Positions 16,960 through 26,944 of a stretch of DNA of 64,000 nucleotides are shown piece by piece. The position numbers and the translations under genes are program-made. The DNA comes from Nocardioides dokdonensis FR1436. GTDB taxonomy: Bacteria > Actinomycetota > Actinomycetes > Propionibacteriales > Nocardioidaceae. Each line of letters starts with the position of its first letter. Position 1 is the first letter of the stretch. The stretch covers positions 310,001 to 374,000 of the forward strand of contig NZ_CP015079.1 of assembly GCF_001653335.1 (NCBI RefSeq). The letters run 5' to 3'. The notes below the pieces were generated by a model that searched no databases, was not told the DNA's origin, and saw nothing but the letters and a program-made list of their open reading frames with translations.

Positions 16960-16980
16960 TGTGACAGTTCTGCTGTCACA
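16960..16980. promoter_or_regulatory. MerR operator: 21-bp inverted repeat
   Basis: TGTGACAG (16960-16967) and CTGTCACA (16973-16980) form a perfect inverted repeat around TTCTG. The site lies in the 71-bp gap between the divergent MerR and acyl-CoA dehydrogenase genes. Long dyads in a stretched spacer are the hallmark of MerR-controlled promoters. The half CAGTTCTGC is repeated directly just downstream. Binding by the adjacent MerR protein is an inference. Confidence 0.75.
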
Positions 16981-17019
16981 GTTCTGCTCGTACGGTTCCG
17001 CACCACCACGGAGGCACTC

Positions 17020-18168
17020 ATGGCCCAGCCCACGTCCATCTACACCGAGGAGCACGAGGACTTCCGCGCCATGGCGCGCGCCTTCATGGAGAAGGAGGTC
17101 GTCCCGCACCACGAGCAGTGGGAGAGGGACGGCCAGGTCAGCCGCGAGGTGTGGCGCAAGGCGGGCGAGGCGGGACTGCTCTGCTTCGACGTCGACGAGC
17201 AGTACGGCGGCATGGGGGTCAAGGACTTCCGCTACAACGCCGTCGTCGTGGAGGAGATCTCCAAGGTCGGCGCCAGCGGGCTGGGCTTCCCCGTGCACAC
17301 CGACATCATCGTCCCCTACATCTCCTCCCTCGGCACCGAGGAGCAGAAGCAGCGCTGGCTGCCCGGACTGGTCTCCGGCGAGCTGATCTCGGCCATCGCG
17401 ATGACCGAGCCCGGTGCCGGCTCCGACCTCCAGGGCCTGCGCACCAGCGCCGTCGACAAGGGCGACCACTGGGTCCTCAACGGCTCCAAGACCTTCATCA
17501 GCAACGGGATCATGAGCGACGTCGTCATCGTCGTCGCCCGCACCGACCCCGAGGCCGGTCACATGGGCTTCTCGCTGCTCGTGGTCGAGCGCGGCATGGA
17601 GGGCTTCGAGCGCGGTCGCAACCTCGACAAGATGGGTCTGAAGGCCCAGGACACCGCCGAGCTGTTCTTCGACAACGTCGCGGTGCCCAAGCAGAACCTC
17701 CTCGGCACCGAGGGCCACGGGTTCATCCACCTGATGGAGAACCTTCCCCAGGAGCGGGTGTCGATCGCCTGCATCGCCGTCGCCGCCTGCGAGCACGTGA
17801 TGGACCTGTCCCTGTCCTACGCCAAGGAGCGCCAGGCCTTCGGCAAGCCGATCGGGAAGTTCCAGCACAACCGGTTCCTCCTCGCCGAGATGGCCACCGA
17901 GGTCTACATCGCGCGCACCTTCGTCAACGACTGCATCACCAAGCTCAACGCCGGCGAGGTCGACACCTCCCTGGCCTCGATGGCCAAGTGGTGGACCACC
18001 GAGCTGCAGAAGAAGCTCGTCGACCAGGGCGTGCAGCTGCACGGCGGCTACGGCTACATGAACGAGTACCCCATCGCCAAGGCCTACGTCGACAGCCGGA
18101 TCCAGACCATCTACGGCGGAACCACCGAGATCCAGAAGGAGATCATCGGCCGCGGCCTCGGCGTCTGA
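17020..18168 (+). CDS. Acyl-CoA dehydrogenase
   Basis: A 382-residue FAD enzyme that oxidises an acyl-CoA to the 2-enoyl-CoA. The FAD-binding motif ISAIAMTEPGAGSDL lies near residue 125. The end motif IYGGTTEIQKEIIGRGLGV is typical and close to the flavin. The catalytic base region GYGYMNEYPIAKAYVDSRIQ is also standard. Chain length cannot be assigned. GGAGG upstream of the ATG supports the start. It is divergent from merR and followed 51 bp on by an MMPL transporter gene, suggesting an inducible lipid-handling unit. Confidence 0.93.
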   Translation: MAQPTSIYTEEHEDFRAMARAFMEKEVVPHHEQWERDGQVSREVWRKAGEAGLLCFDVDEQYGGMGVKDFRYNAVVVEEISKVGASGLGFPVHTDIIVPYISSLGTEEQKQRWLPGLVSGELISAIAMTEPGAGSDLQGLRTSAVDKGDHWVLNGSKTFISNGIMSDVVIVVARTDPEAGHMGFSLLVVERGMEGFERGRNLDKMGLKAQDTAELFFDNVAVPKQNLLGTEGHGFIHLMENLPQERVSIACIAVAACEHVMDLSLSYAKERQAFGKPIGKFQHNRFLLAEMATEVYIARTFVNDCITKLNAGEVDTSLASMAKWWTTELQKKLVDQGVQLHGGYGYMNEYPIAKAYVDSRIQTIYGGTTEIQKEIIGRGLGV

Positions 18169-18196
18169 GGAGGGGTCTCACCCCCGCGGGCTCCTC
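18167..18196 (+). terminator. Possible hairpin after the acyl-CoA dehydrogenase gene
   Basis: An outer stem GAGGA/TCCTC encloses an inner GGGGT-CTC-ACCCC hairpin starting at the stop codon. There is no T-run. It could reduce read-through into the MMPL gene. Confidence 0.3.
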
Positions 18197-18219
18197 GCGC
18201 GTCCGGCACACTGCTCCCC

Positions 18220-20358
18220 ATGAAGCGACGTTGGGTCTGGCCGCTGCTGATCGTGCTCGTCTGGGTGTTCGTGGGTGGCCCCCTCGGCTCCTTCGCCGGC
18301 CAGCTGGGCAGCGTCCAGGAGAACGACAACGCCGCCTTCCTGCCCGAGAGCTCCGAGTCGACCCAGGTGCTGGAGACCCTCACCGGCTTCCAGGAGGAGC
18401 AGACCGTGCCCACCACGGTCGTCTTCCAGCGCAACGGCGGCCTCGCGGGAGCCGACAACGAGGCCATCGCGGCGTACGCCGAGGAGCTGGGCCAGCTCGC
18501 TGACGTGGTCCGCGTCCAGGGCCCGGTGCCCTCCGAGGACTCCGAGGCCGCCCAGCTGGTCCTCCAGCTCGGCGTCACCGACGGCGAGGCGATCATCGAG
18601 AGCGTCGACGAGGTGCGAGCCGTGCTCGACGACGCCCCCGAGGGCCTCGAGGCCTACGTCGGCGGGCCGGGCGGCATCACCGCCGACCTGGTCAACGCCT
18701 TCGGCGCGATCGACGGCCTGCTCCTGCTCGTCGCCCTGGGCGTCGTGCTGGTGATCCTCGTGATCGTCTACCGCACGCCGGTGCTGCCCTTCGTGGTCCT
18801 CTTCTCCTCCGTCCTGGGCCTCGGGCTCGCCTCCGCCTCCATCTACGCGCTGGCCTCGGCCGGCGTGATCGCGCTCAGCGGTCAGAGCCAGGGCATCCTC
18901 TTCATCCTCGCCATCGGTGCCGCGACCGACTACTCGCTGCTGCTGGTGGCCCGCTTCCGCGAGGAGCTGCGCGACCGGGAGTCGAAGTACGACGCCATGC
19001 GCGCCTCGCTGCGTGCCGTGCTCGAGCCCATCAGCGCCTCGGGCGCGACGGTGATCCTGGGCCTGCTGTGCCTGCTCCTCTCGGACCTCGCCAGCCTCAA
19101 GGGCCTCGGTCCGGTGGGCGCCATCGGCATCGCCGCAGCCATGCTGGTCTCGCTCACCTTCCTGCCGGCGGCGCTGGTGCTGCTGGGCCGCAAGGCCTTC
19201 TGGCCGCTGGTCCCGGCCTACGGATCGGACCACAAGGTCACCGAGGGTCTGTGGGGCCGTGTCTCCGACCTGGTGCGCGACAAGGCCGTGGCCGTGGCCA
19301 GCGTGACCACGCTGGTGCTGGCGGTCTTCGCCGGCTTCGCCTTCACCCTCGACGAGGACCCGGTCCCCCAGACGGACCTGTTCCTCACCGCCGAGGAGTC
19401 GGTGGCCGCCCAGGACGTGCTCGACGCGCACTTCGACGCCGACACCGCCAGCCCGCTGCAGATCGTGGTGCCCACCGACCAGCTAGGCCCGGTCCTCGAG
19501 CTCGTCAGCGCCGACGAGGGCGTCTCGCAGGAGAGCGAGGGCCGGCAGCCGCCGGTGGTCCCGATCCCCGAGGCGGACGACCCGCAGCAGCCGCGCAGCG
19601 TGGACGGCAGGAGCATCGTGATCGCCAACCTCGCCGACGGCAGCGAGACCGCGGCCGCGACCGCCACCGTGGAGCGGCTGCGCGCCGACCTCGCCGAGGT
19701 GGACCCCGACATCCTCGTCGGCGGCTCCACCGCGACCCTGCTCGACACCCGCGAGACCACCAACCGCGACCGCGCCGTGGTGATCCCGACCATCCTCGTG
19801 GTCATCTTCCTGGTCCTGGCCCTGCTGCTGCGCTCGCTGGCGGCCGCCGGGCTGCTGATCCTCGCCAACGTGCTGTCCTTCGGTGCCACCATCGGCGTCA
19901 GCGCCCTGGTCTTCGAGCACGTCTTCGACTTCCCGGCCAGCGATCCCTCGACGCTGTTGATCGGCTTCGTCTTCCTGGTCGCGCTGGGCATCGACTACTC
20001 GATCTTCCTGATGACCCGGGTGCGTGAGGAGGCGCTGCGGCTGGGCACCCGACCGGGCATCCTCAAGGGGCTCTCGGTGACCGGCGGGGTGATCACCTCG
20101 GCCGGCGTCGTGCTGGCCGCGACCTTCGCCGCCCTGGGCGTCGTGCCGATCATCTTCCTGGCGCAGATCGCCTTCATCGTCTCCTTCGGCGTCCTCCTGG
20201 ACACCCTCGTCGTGCGCTCGCTGCTGGTCCCGGCGGTCTGCTACCTCGCCGGCCCGCGCACCTGGTGGCCCTCCGCGCTGGCCGCCGCCGAGCAGCCCGC
20301 GGACCGAGCTGTCCCGGCCGGTGGGCCCGGCCACGAGGACCGTGGTCGTCGCGGATAA
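18220..20358 (+). CDS. MMPL/RND family transporter
   Basis: A 712-residue integral membrane exporter with two repeats of a large periplasmic-side loop followed by clustered helices. TM1 lies at residues 4-20. The first helix bundle spans about 165-335 and contains the IGAATDYSLLLVARFREEL motif of RND/MMPL proteins. The second bundle spans about 520-690 with LGIDYSIFLMTRVREE. These Asp-Tyr motifs are the proton-relay region. Likely substrates are lipids or hydrophobic compounds. It may be co-expressed with the upstream acyl-CoA dehydrogenase. Confidence 0.92.
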   Translation: MKRRWVWPLLIVLVWVFVGGPLGSFAGQLGSVQENDNAAFLPESSESTQVLETLTGFQEEQTVPTTVVFQRNGGLAGADNEAIAAYAEELGQLADVVRVQGPVPSEDSEAAQLVLQLGVTDGEAIIESVDEVRAVLDDAPEGLEAYVGGPGGITADLVNAFGAIDGLLLLVALGVVLVILVIVYRTPVLPFVVLFSSVLGLGLASASIYALASAGVIALSGQSQGILFILAIGAATDYSLLLVARFREELRDRESKYDAMRASLRAVLEPISASGATVILGLLCLLLSDLASLKGLGPVGAIGIAAAMLVSLTFLPAALVLLGRKAFWPLVPAYGSDHKVTEGLWGRVSDLVRDKAVAVASVTTLVLAVFAGFAFTLDEDPVPQTDLFLTAEESVAAQDVLDAHFDADTASPLQIVVPTDQLGPVLELVSADEGVSQESEGRQPPVVPIPEADDPQQPRSVDGRSIVIANLADGSETAAATATVERLRADLAEVDPDILVGGSTATLLDTRETTNRDRAVVIPTILVVIFLVLALLLRSLAAAGLLILANVLSFGATIGVSALVFEHVFDFPASDPSTLLIGFVFLVALGIDYSIFLMTRVREEALRLGTRPGILKGLSVTGGVITSAGVVLAATFAALGVVPIIFLAQIAFIVSFGVLLDTLVVRSLLVPAVCYLAGPRTWWPSALAAAEQPADRAVPAGGPGHEDRGRRG

Positions 20359-20367
20359 TGTGCGGTG

Positions 20368-22914
20368 ATGAGCCAGCAGCCGACGCCCCAGCAGGTACGC
20401 CGCGCCCTGGCGAGAGCGGAGCGAGGAGCGGCGCTGGACCCGGCCGAGGCCGAGGTGCTCCTGGCCGCCACCGGCGCCGACCTGGACCGGCTCTGTGCGG
20501 CCGCCGCCCAGGTCCGCGACGCCGGTCTGCTCGCGGCGGGCCGACCGGGCGTGGTGACCTACTCCCCCAAGGTGTTCATCCCGATCACCCGGCTGTGCCG
20601 CGACCGCTGCCACTACTGCACCTTCGTCGAGACGCCCGCCCAGGCGGCGCGCGGGGGGCGGGCGCCGTACCTGTCCCCCGACGAGATCCTCGACATCGCC
20701 CGCCAGGGCGCCGAGCTCGGCTGCCTGGAGGCGCTGTTCACCCTCGGTGACCGACCCGAGGACCGCTGGCCCGAGGCCCAGGCGTGGCTCGACGAGCAGG
20801 GCTACGACTCGACGCTGTCCTACCTCCGCGCGATGGCGGTGCGGGTGCTCGAGGAGACCGGGCTGCTGCCGCACCTCAACCCGGGCGTGATGACCTGGGA
20901 GGAGATGAACCGTCTCAAGCCGGTGTCGCCGTCGATGGGGATGATGCTCGAGACCACCAGCCGGCGGCTCTTCGAGACCAAGGGCGAGGCGCACCACGGC
21001 TCCCCCGACAAGGACCCCGACGTGCGCCTGCGCGTGCTCGAGGACGCCGGGCGGCTCTCGATCCCGTTCACGACCGGGCTGCTGGTGGGGATCGGCGAGG
21101 ACCTCACCGAGCGCGCCGAGACGATCTTCGCGCTGCGCAAGGTCGCCAAGGCCTTCGGCTCGGTGCAGGAGGTCATCGTCCAGAACTTCCGGGCCAAGCC
21201 CGACACCGCGATGCGCCACACCGACGACCTCGACCTCGACGAGTACCGCGCCGCGATCGCGGTGACCCGGTTGGTGCTCGGCCCCAAGGCCCGGGTGCAG
21301 GCGCCGCCGAACCTCGTGGACCTCGCGGAGTGCCAGGCGCTGCTCGGCGCCGGCGTCGACGACTGGGGCGGCGTCTCGCCGCTGACCCCCGACCACGTCA
21401 ACCCCGAGCGCCCCTGGCCCTCGCTGGAGCGGCTGCGCGAGATCACCGCCGCCTGCGGGCTCGAGCTGGCCGCGCGGCTGACCGTGCACCCCGAGTACGT
21501 CCGCGCGGCGCTCCAGGACGGCGCCCCGTGGCTGGACCCGCGCGTGGTGGGTCACGTGGCGGCCCTGGCCCGGCCCGACGGCCTGGCCCGCGACGGCGTA
21601 CGCCCGGTGGGTCGGCCGTGGCAGGAGCCCGAGGGCGGCTTCGAGTCGACCGGTCGCACCGACCTGCACACCGCGGTGGACGACGACGGCCCCGGTGGGG
21701 GCCGCACCGACGACCGGCGCTCGGACTTCAGCGAGGTCTACGGCGACTGGGAGTCCGTCAAGACGGCCGCCGAGAGCACCTCCGTCGACGGGGCCCCGGC
21801 CGTGCTGCACGCCGAGGGACGCGCCGCGATGGCCGCCGCGGAGGCCGACCCGGGCGGGCTCTCCGACGAGCACGCCTACACGCTGATGACCGCCGAGGGC
21901 GCGCTGCTCGACGAGGTCTGCCGCCTGGCCGACCACCTGCGCCACGAGGCCGTGGGCGACGACGTCACCTACATCGTCAACCGCAACATCAACTTCACCA
22001 ACGTCTGCTACGTCGGCTGCCGCTTCTGCGCCTTCGCGCAGCGCAAGACCGACGCCGACGCCTACACGCTGTCCCTCGACGAGGTGGCCGACCGGGCCGC
22101 GGAGGCCTGGGACCTCGGCGCCACCGAGGTCTGCATGCAGGGCGGCATCGACCCCGAGCTGCCGGCGACGGCGTACTTCGACCTGGTCACCGCGGTGAAG
22201 CAGCGGGTGCCGGAGATGCACGTGCACGCGTTCAGCCCGATGGAGATCGTCAACGGCACCGCCCGCACCGGGCTGTCGATCGAGGACTTCCTCATCAAGG
22301 CGCGCGAGGCCGGGCTCGGCTCGCTGCCGGGCACTGCGGCGGAGATCCTCGACGACGAGGTGCGCTGGGTGCTGACCAAGGGCAAGCTGCCCGCGCGCAC
22401 CTGGGTCGAGATCGTCTCGACCGCGCACCGCGTGGGCATCCCGACGACCAGCACGATGATGTACGGCCACGTCGACAACCCGCGGCACTGGGTGGGCCAC
22501 CTGCGGGTGCTCTCCCGCATCCAGGACGAGTCCCTGGCCGCCGGCAGCACGGGCTTCACCGAGTTCGTGCCGCTGCCGTTCGTGCACACCTCCTCCCCGA
22601 TCTACCTGGCCGGCGTCGCCCGGCCCGGACCGAGCATGCGCGACAACCTCGCGGTGCACGCGATGGCGCGGATCCTCCTGCACGGCCGGATCGACAACAT
22701 CCAGACGTCCTGGGTCAAGCTCGGTGTCGAGGGCACCCGGGCGATGCTGCGCGCCGGCGTCAACGACGTCGGCGGCACGCTGATGGAGGAGACCATCTCG
22801 CGGATGGCCGGCTCCGAGCACGGCTCGGCCAAGACCGTCGAGGAGCTGCGCGACATGGCCGCCGGCATCGGCCGCCCCGTCCACGAGCGCACCACCCTCT
22901 ACGCCCGCCGCTGA
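20368..22914 (+). CDS. fbiC: FbiC, bifunctional FO synthase (CofG-CofH fusion)
   Basis: An 848-residue radical-SAM enzyme that makes FO, the deazaflavin core of F420, from the 5-amino-6-ribitylaminouracil intermediate and tyrosine. The N-terminal CofG half has the iron-sulfur motif CRDRCHYC at residues 77-84. The C-terminal CofH half has CYVGCRFC at residues 547-554. Both CxxxCxxC sets are intact. Fusion is normal in actinobacteria. ATG 20368 is preferred over the adjoining GTG 20365. It begins nine bases after the MMPL gene. Confidence 0.97.
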   Translation: MSQQPTPQQVRRALARAERGAALDPAEAEVLLAATGADLDRLCAAAAQVRDAGLLAAGRPGVVTYSPKVFIPITRLCRDRCHYCTFVETPAQAARGGRAPYLSPDEILDIARQGAELGCLEALFTLGDRPEDRWPEAQAWLDEQGYDSTLSYLRAMAVRVLEETGLLPHLNPGVMTWEEMNRLKPVSPSMGMMLETTSRRLFETKGEAHHGSPDKDPDVRLRVLEDAGRLSIPFTTGLLVGIGEDLTERAETIFALRKVAKAFGSVQEVIVQNFRAKPDTAMRHTDDLDLDEYRAAIAVTRLVLGPKARVQAPPNLVDLAECQALLGAGVDDWGGVSPLTPDHVNPERPWPSLERLREITAACGLELAARLTVHPEYVRAALQDGAPWLDPRVVGHVAALARPDGLARDGVRPVGRPWQEPEGGFESTGRTDLHTAVDDDGPGGGRTDDRRSDFSEVYGDWESVKTAAESTSVDGAPAVLHAEGRAAMAAAEADPGGLSDEHAYTLMTAEGALLDEVCRLADHLRHEAVGDDVTYIVNRNINFTNVCYVGCRFCAFAQRKTDADAYTLSLDEVADRAAEAWDLGATEVCMQGGIDPELPATAYFDLVTAVKQRVPEMHVHAFSPMEIVNGTARTGLSIEDFLIKAREAGLGSLPGTAAEILDDEVRWVLTKGKLPARTWVEIVSTAHRVGIPTTSTMMYGHVDNPRHWVGHLRVLSRIQDESLAAGSTGFTEFVPLPFVHTSSPIYLAGVARPGPSMRDNLAVHAMARILLHGRIDNIQTSWVKLGVEGTRAMLRAGVNDVGGTLMEETISRMAGSEHGSAKTVEELRDMAAGIGRPVHERTTLYARR

Positions 22915-22980
22915 GGGCCGAGCGGCCGTCGGCCCGAACGGGTGGGCTGGTCGGCATCCGTGCGTGGATACGGTGGACGC

Positions 22981-23430
22981 ATGAGCACCGGACCGAACGA
23001 CCAGGACGACACCTACGGCGACTACTCCGTCGACGAGAGCGACCAGCTGACCGGCGAGGACACCCTGGCCGACGGTGACGTGGAGGACCAGCTCGACCGC
23101 GGCTACTCCCCGCCGGAGAGCTACTCGCCGGGACAGGGCTTCGGCAACACGCCCTACGAGGAGGCCACCGGGGAATCGCTGGACCAGCGGGTCGCCCAGG
23201 AGGTCCCCGAGCCCGACCCGTACGTCGAGGCCGAGGCCGAGGCAGCCCGGGAGCACGTCGGCGGCGAGGTCGGTGACGAGCGCGCCGGCCGCCTGGTCGA
23301 CCCCGACGAGGGGCTGGGCGAGGACATGGAGTCCGAGCTGGTCGGCGACGACGTCGGCATCGACGGGGCAGCCGCGTCGGCCGAGGAGGCCGCGGTGCAC
23401 GTCATCCCGGACGACACCACCGAGGCCTGA
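22981..23430 (+). CDS. DUF5709 acidic protein
   Basis: A 149-residue, strongly acidic and probably disordered protein. YGDYSVDESDQLTGEDTL near the start, LDRGYSPPE and the ESLDQRVAQEVPEPD segment are the conserved blocks of actinobacterial DUF5709 proteins. There is no signal peptide or membrane segment. Function is unknown. The ATG at 22981 follows fbiC by 66 bases, and a VOC gene follows closely, so a shared transcript is possible. Confidence 0.85.
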   Translation: MSTGPNDQDDTYGDYSVDESDQLTGEDTLADGDVEDQLDRGYSPPESYSPGQGFGNTPYEEATGESLDQRVAQEVPEPDPYVEAEAEAAREHVGGEVGDERAGRLVDPDEGLGEDMESELVGDDVGIDGAAASAEEAAVHVIPDDTTEA

Positions 23431-23450
23431 GGCACCGATAGGGTCCGGGC

Positions 23451-23849
23451 ATGAGCGAGCAGCGAGCCCGGGCCCTGCACCACCTCGACCTGTGGGTCGG
23501 CGATCTCGACCGAGCCATCGACGAGTGGGGGTGGCTGCTCGGGGAGGTCGGCTGGGAGGTCGACCCGGCACGCTCGTCGTGGACACATCCCGACGGCACG
23601 TACCTCTTCATCGAGCACTCCCCCGACCAGGCCGACGCCGTCTACGACCGGATGCGTCCGGGGATCAACCACCTCGCCCTGAGCATCGAGTCGCGGGTCC
23701 GGCTGGACCGGATCCGTGCGGAGTCGACCGCCCACGGCTGGCACGAGATGTATGCCGACCGCTACCCGCACGCGGGCGGCGACGCGCACGTGGCGCTCTA
23801 CCTGGAGAGCTCCGAGGGCTTCGAGGTCGAGGTCGTGCTGGGCGACTGA
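23451..23849 (+). CDS. VOC family protein
   Basis: A 132-residue single-module glyoxalase-fold protein. HHLDLWVGDLDRAIDEWGWL opens the first half, and INHLALSIESRVRLDRI opens the second. A metal ligand Glu is expected in SSEGFEVEVV near the end. The His at position 11 and His in GINHLAL are typical ligand positions. The substrate is unknown. It lies 20 bases after the DUF5709 gene. Confidence 0.85.
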   Translation: MSEQRARALHHLDLWVGDLDRAIDEWGWLLGEVGWEVDPARSSWTHPDGTYLFIEHSPDQADAVYDRMRPGINHLALSIESRVRLDRIRAESTAHGWHEMYADRYPHAGGDAHVALYLESSEGFEVEVVLGD

Positions 23850-23869
23850 ACCGATCCTCTCCCCAGACC

Positions 23870-23883
23870 TAGAACGCGTTCTA
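23870..23883. promoter_or_regulatory. KstR-like operator (14-bp perfect palindrome)
   Basis: TAGAACGCGTTCTA is a perfect palindrome and fits the published KstR consensus TnnAACnnGTTnnA exactly. It lies 10 bp before the luciferase-like gene start, where binding would block transcription. KstR controls cholesterol-catabolism genes in mycobacteria and rhodococci. No kstR gene is visible in this window. Confidence 0.6.
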
Positions 23884-23893
23884 TCCTCGACGG

Positions 23894-24772
23894 ATGCGCT
23901 TCTCGATCAGCACGGCCTACCTGCCGGTCCACGAGCTCGACGCACTCGCCCGCGCGGCGGACCGGCTGGGCTACCACGCGCTGGCCATCCCCGACCACGT
24001 CGTGGACCTGGAGACCCTGAGCACGCCGTACCCGTACACCAGTGACGGCGCCCGCCGCTGGGGGCATGAAGCGCCCTGGCCGGACCCGTGGGTGCTGGTG
24101 GGTGCCCTGGCGGCCGTGACCACCCGGCTGCACTTCTTCACCTCGGTCTACGTGGTGGCCCTGCGCAACCCGTTCCAGGTCGCCAAGTCGGTCGGCACCG
24201 CCGCCGCCCTGTCCGGAGGCCGGGTGGCCCTCGGGGTGGGCACCGGCTGGTGCCGCGAGGAGTTCGAGCTCCTCGGCCAGGACTTCGGCACCCGGGGGCG
24301 GCGTACCGACGAGGCGCTGGCGCTGCTCGCCGAGCTGTGGCAGCCCGGCTGGAGCGAGTTCGCCGGCGAGCACTACACCGCTCCCCGCCTGGTCATGCAT
24401 CCCACGCCCCCGGCACGGGTGCCGATCTACGTCGGCGGCCTCTCGGAGGTGGCCATGCGTCGTGCCGCCCGCCACGACGGCTGGATCGGCGACCTGTACA
24501 CGATCGACGAGGCCGCCGAGCATGCCCGCAGGCTGGCGCAGCTGCGCGAGGAGGCCGGGCGCGAGGACGCCGACTTCCGCTTCTTCACCGCCCTCACCGA
24601 CGCGTTCACGCCCGATCAGTTCGCCGACGCGCACGAGCGCGGCGTGACGGACGTGATGACGATGCCGTGGGCCTACTACCACGGTCTGGACGTGGACCTG
24701 GACCGCAAGATCGACGGGCTGGAGCGCTTCGCCGCCGACGTCCTCGCGCCGATGGGCGCGGATCGGAAATAG
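23894..24772 (+). CDS. LLM class F420-dependent oxidoreductase (TIGR03619-like)
   Basis: A 292-residue luciferase-like enzyme, probably F420-dependent. It opens MRFSISTAYLPVHELDALAR and carries LALGVGTGWCREEFELLGQDF-type and YVGGLSEVAMRRAARHDGW blocks, the phosphate-binding and cofactor-contact regions of this subfamily. The substrate is unknown. A KstR-like palindrome lies directly upstream, so a role in steroid or related lipid breakdown is an attractive inference. A strong terminator follows the stop by two bases. Confidence 0.87.
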   Translation: MRFSISTAYLPVHELDALARAADRLGYHALAIPDHVVDLETLSTPYPYTSDGARRWGHEAPWPDPWVLVGALAAVTTRLHFFTSVYVVALRNPFQVAKSVGTAAALSGGRVALGVGTGWCREEFELLGQDFGTRGRRTDEALALLAELWQPGWSEFAGEHYTAPRLVMHPTPPARVPIYVGGLSEVAMRRAARHDGWIGDLYTIDEAAEHARRLAQLREEAGREDADFRFFTALTDAFTPDQFADAHERGVTDVMTMPWAYYHGLDVDLDRKIDGLERFAADVLAPMGADRK

Positions 24773-24774
24773 GT

Positions 24775-24808
24775 AGAACCGCTGGGGTCTCGGGTCCCCA
24801 GCGGTTCT
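24775..24808 (+). terminator. Strong intrinsic terminator hairpin
   Basis: A 13-bp perfect stem, AGAACCGCTGGGG (24775-24787) with CCCCAGCGGTTCT (24796-24808), closes an eight-base loop. It begins two bases after the stop of the luciferase-like gene and ends in GTTG, a poor U-tract, as is usual in high-GC actinobacteria. Confidence 0.88.
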
Positions 24809-24937
24809 GTTGAACACTATACGACACCGGTGTCTGGTTGTCAGCGGTTCCGGTGGGGTGAGGTCGACCACGGCGTCGAGGGCACTACCGTGGACGGACA
24901 GCCGCAGCCCGTGCACCCGCCACCTGGGAGGAACCCC

Positions 24938-25324
24938 TTGAGCACCTCGACCCCCACCCCTGGCGACGAGCCGACCACTCCCCCGAGCAGCGGGACCGCA
25001 CCCCGCCCGGACCGGGGCACCCCGCCGGCGCCGAGCGGCAAGCCCGCGGGCGCCAAGGCCGAGGATCCCCTGCGCGGGTCCCGCACCAGCGGCCTGTACG
25101 CCGCCGTGGTCGGCCTGGGGGTGCTGCTGGTCCTGCTGATCATCTTCATCGCGCAGAACACCGACAAGACCACGGTGCGGTTCCTCAGCTTCCAGGGCGA
25201 GACCCCGGTCGCCGTGGCGATGCTGATCGCGACCACGGCCGGCATCCTGCTCACCGCCATCGCCGGCAGCCTGCGCATCATCCAGCTGCGGCGCCGGACG
25301 AAGCGGGACATCAAGAGCCGCTGA
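24938..25324 (+). CDS. LapA/DUF1049 domain membrane protein
   Basis: A 128-residue protein with a proline/threonine-rich cytoplasmic N-terminus (about 45 residues) and two closely spaced membrane helices at about 54-72 and 90-110. Between them lies the LapA signature QNTDKTTVRFLSFQGE. The end is basic (RRRTKRDIKSR). TTG 24938 is chosen because GGGAGG sits five bases upstream and there is no better in-frame ATG or GTG. Relatives are linked to envelope assembly in other bacteria. The role here is unknown. Confidence 0.83.
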   Translation: MSTSTPTPGDEPTTPPSSGTAPRPDRGTPPAPSGKPAGAKAEDPLRGSRTSGLYAAVVGLGVLLVLLIIFIAQNTDKTTVRFLSFQGETPVAVAMLIATTAGILLTAIAGSLRIIQLRRRTKRDIKSR

Positions 25325-25351
25325 GCCCGCCCGCCGGTCCGGCCGGTCGTC

Positions 25352-26902
25352 TCATCGGCTCCGGGGAGACCGGTCGAAGGCCGCCTGGGGATCCAGGCCG
25401 GTGCGCATCCGCCAAGCGGTGAGCGCCAGCCCCATGCCGATGAGGTGCGCAGGCTCCTCGAGAGTGACGCCCAACAGCTTCTCGATCCGTGCCAGGCGCG
25501 CGTAGAGGCTCTGTCGTCGGATGCCCAGTGCCCGGGCCGTCACCGTCTTCGACAGCCCCGCGTCGAGGTAGCGGTCCAGCGTGCGGACCAGATCCGCCTC
25601 GTGCTCACGGTCGTGCGCGATGAGCGCCCCGATCTGCTCTTGCACGAAGGCGGTCAGCCGCCCCTCGTCCGTCGACGTCGCGAGCAGGCGCTGGACGCCG
25701 ACGTCGCGGGCCATCACCACCCCCGACCGGACTCCGTACCGGCGAGCAGATCGCAGCACCTCCCGGGCTTCGGCCACGGCACCGGCGAGGTCCGCCAGGT
25801 CTGCGACGGGTGCAGCCACCGCAGTCAGGAGGGTCTCGACGCACAGGCGTCGCCGGACCTCTCCGGCAGCCCCCTCCATCGAGGCGCGCACCGCCTGAGG
25901 GGGCGCCCGCCTCCCACCCCGGACCACCGCGACGACCTCACCTCCCACGGCCCCGATCAGCGGTGGGCCCATGACCGGCGTGAGGCACTCGACCACGAGC
26001 GGGATCACATCGAGCACCGGCAGGCCGGCGCCGGCATCGATCGCCGCGACGACCAGGTGCTCCCCCTCGCTGCACAGCCAACCGGCCTCCGTCAGCCGGC
26101 GTTCCACGTCGCCTCGGGAGCCCAGGACACCGGCCGCGAGGTCGGTCACGACGGACTGGGCCAGGGACGGACGCTGGCCCAGACCCGGATGGCGCGCGAG
26201 CTCCAGTGCCACGGCGGTCGCAGCCCGCGCGATGATGGCTTCTCGCCGCCGGGTCCCGCGACCACGCAGCACGAGCATTCCCAACGGGCCTGCGGCTCCC
26301 CGCACTTCAGCCGCGACCTGGTCGATCGCGGACTCGATCGAGCTGATCCGGCTCCGCTCCACGACCCGCCCGTCGACGTTGCGGTACTCGACCACGCACC
26401 CTGCGGTGCGCGAGACCGCGTCGAGCAGGGCCCGCAGTCCTTCCCCAGCGACCACGACCGCCAACAGGTCCCACCAGAGGGGCTCCCCCGATCGAGCGGA
26501 GCCGAGCTTCTTGCGCAGGATCAGCTCGTGGAAGTCCTCGACCATGCGCTCGAACGGGACCACGGACTGGAGGGTGATGAAGACGAGGCCTCGGCGCTGC
26601 GCAGCAGCCAGCATCGACGGCGGCACCTCGAAGAAGGAACGCCCGAGCTCGAGCGCCACTCCCACGCACCCGGCGTCAGCCACCTGGTCGACGTAGTCCG
26701 CCAGCTGCGAGGCGGAGCGGCCGTGGAGACCCAGACCAGTGGTCAGGAGCACCTCCCCGCCCGCCAGCAGGGCACCCATCTCGTAGACCTCCGACGAGTG
26801 CACCCAGCGCACCATGACACGCGTCGGGTCCCCGGTCAGCGTCCGTGCCGACGCCGCGCGGAACGAGGGCAGCCCGAGGACCTCTTCGAGCTTCACGAGC
26901 AT
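25352..26902 (-). CDS. PucR family transcriptional regulator
   Basis: A 516-residue regulator. The N-terminal purine-catabolism domain (residues about 5-125) begins VKLEEVLGLPSFRAA. A degenerate GGDEF-like middle region follows, and the C-terminal PucR helix-turn-helix lies near residues 430-490, with LDRYLDAGLSKTVTARALG and RQSLYARLARIEKLLG. It is divergent from a cytosine deaminase-permease pair, so it probably senses a pyrimidine or purine derivative and controls that pair. ATG 26902 matches the family N-terminus. Confidence 0.92.
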   Translation of the reverse strand: MLVKLEEVLGLPSFRAASARTLTGDPTRVMVRWVHSSEVYEMGALLAGGEVLLTTGLGLHGRSASQLADYVDQVADAGCVGVALELGRSFFEVPPSMLAAAQRRGLVFITLQSVVPFERMVEDFHELILRKKLGSARSGEPLWWDLLAVVVAGEGLRALLDAVSRTAGCVVEYRNVDGRVVERSRISSIESAIDQVAAEVRGAAGPLGMLVLRGRGTRRREAIIARAATAVALELARHPGLGQRPSLAQSVVTDLAAGVLGSRGDVERRLTEAGWLCSEGEHLVVAAIDAGAGLPVLDVIPLVVECLTPVMGPPLIGAVGGEVVAVVRGGRRAPPQAVRASMEGAAGEVRRRLCVETLLTAVAAPVADLADLAGAVAEAREVLRSARRYGVRSGVVMARDVGVQRLLATSTDEGRLTAFVQEQIGALIAHDREHEADLVRTLDRYLDAGLSKTVTARALGIRRQSLYARLARIEKLLGVTLEEPAHLIGMGLALTAWRMRTGLDPQAAFDRSPRSR

Positions 26903-26944
26903 GTTGACTCCTCACCCCGCGACACTTCGTCCCCTAGACATCTC

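Noticed and set aside
19483..23586. Minus-strand open frame of 1367 codons opposite the MMPL and fbiC genes
   Set aside because: The plus strand carries intact radical-SAM motifs and MMPL helices. The antisense translation has no domain and an Arg/Gly/Val/His-biased composition.
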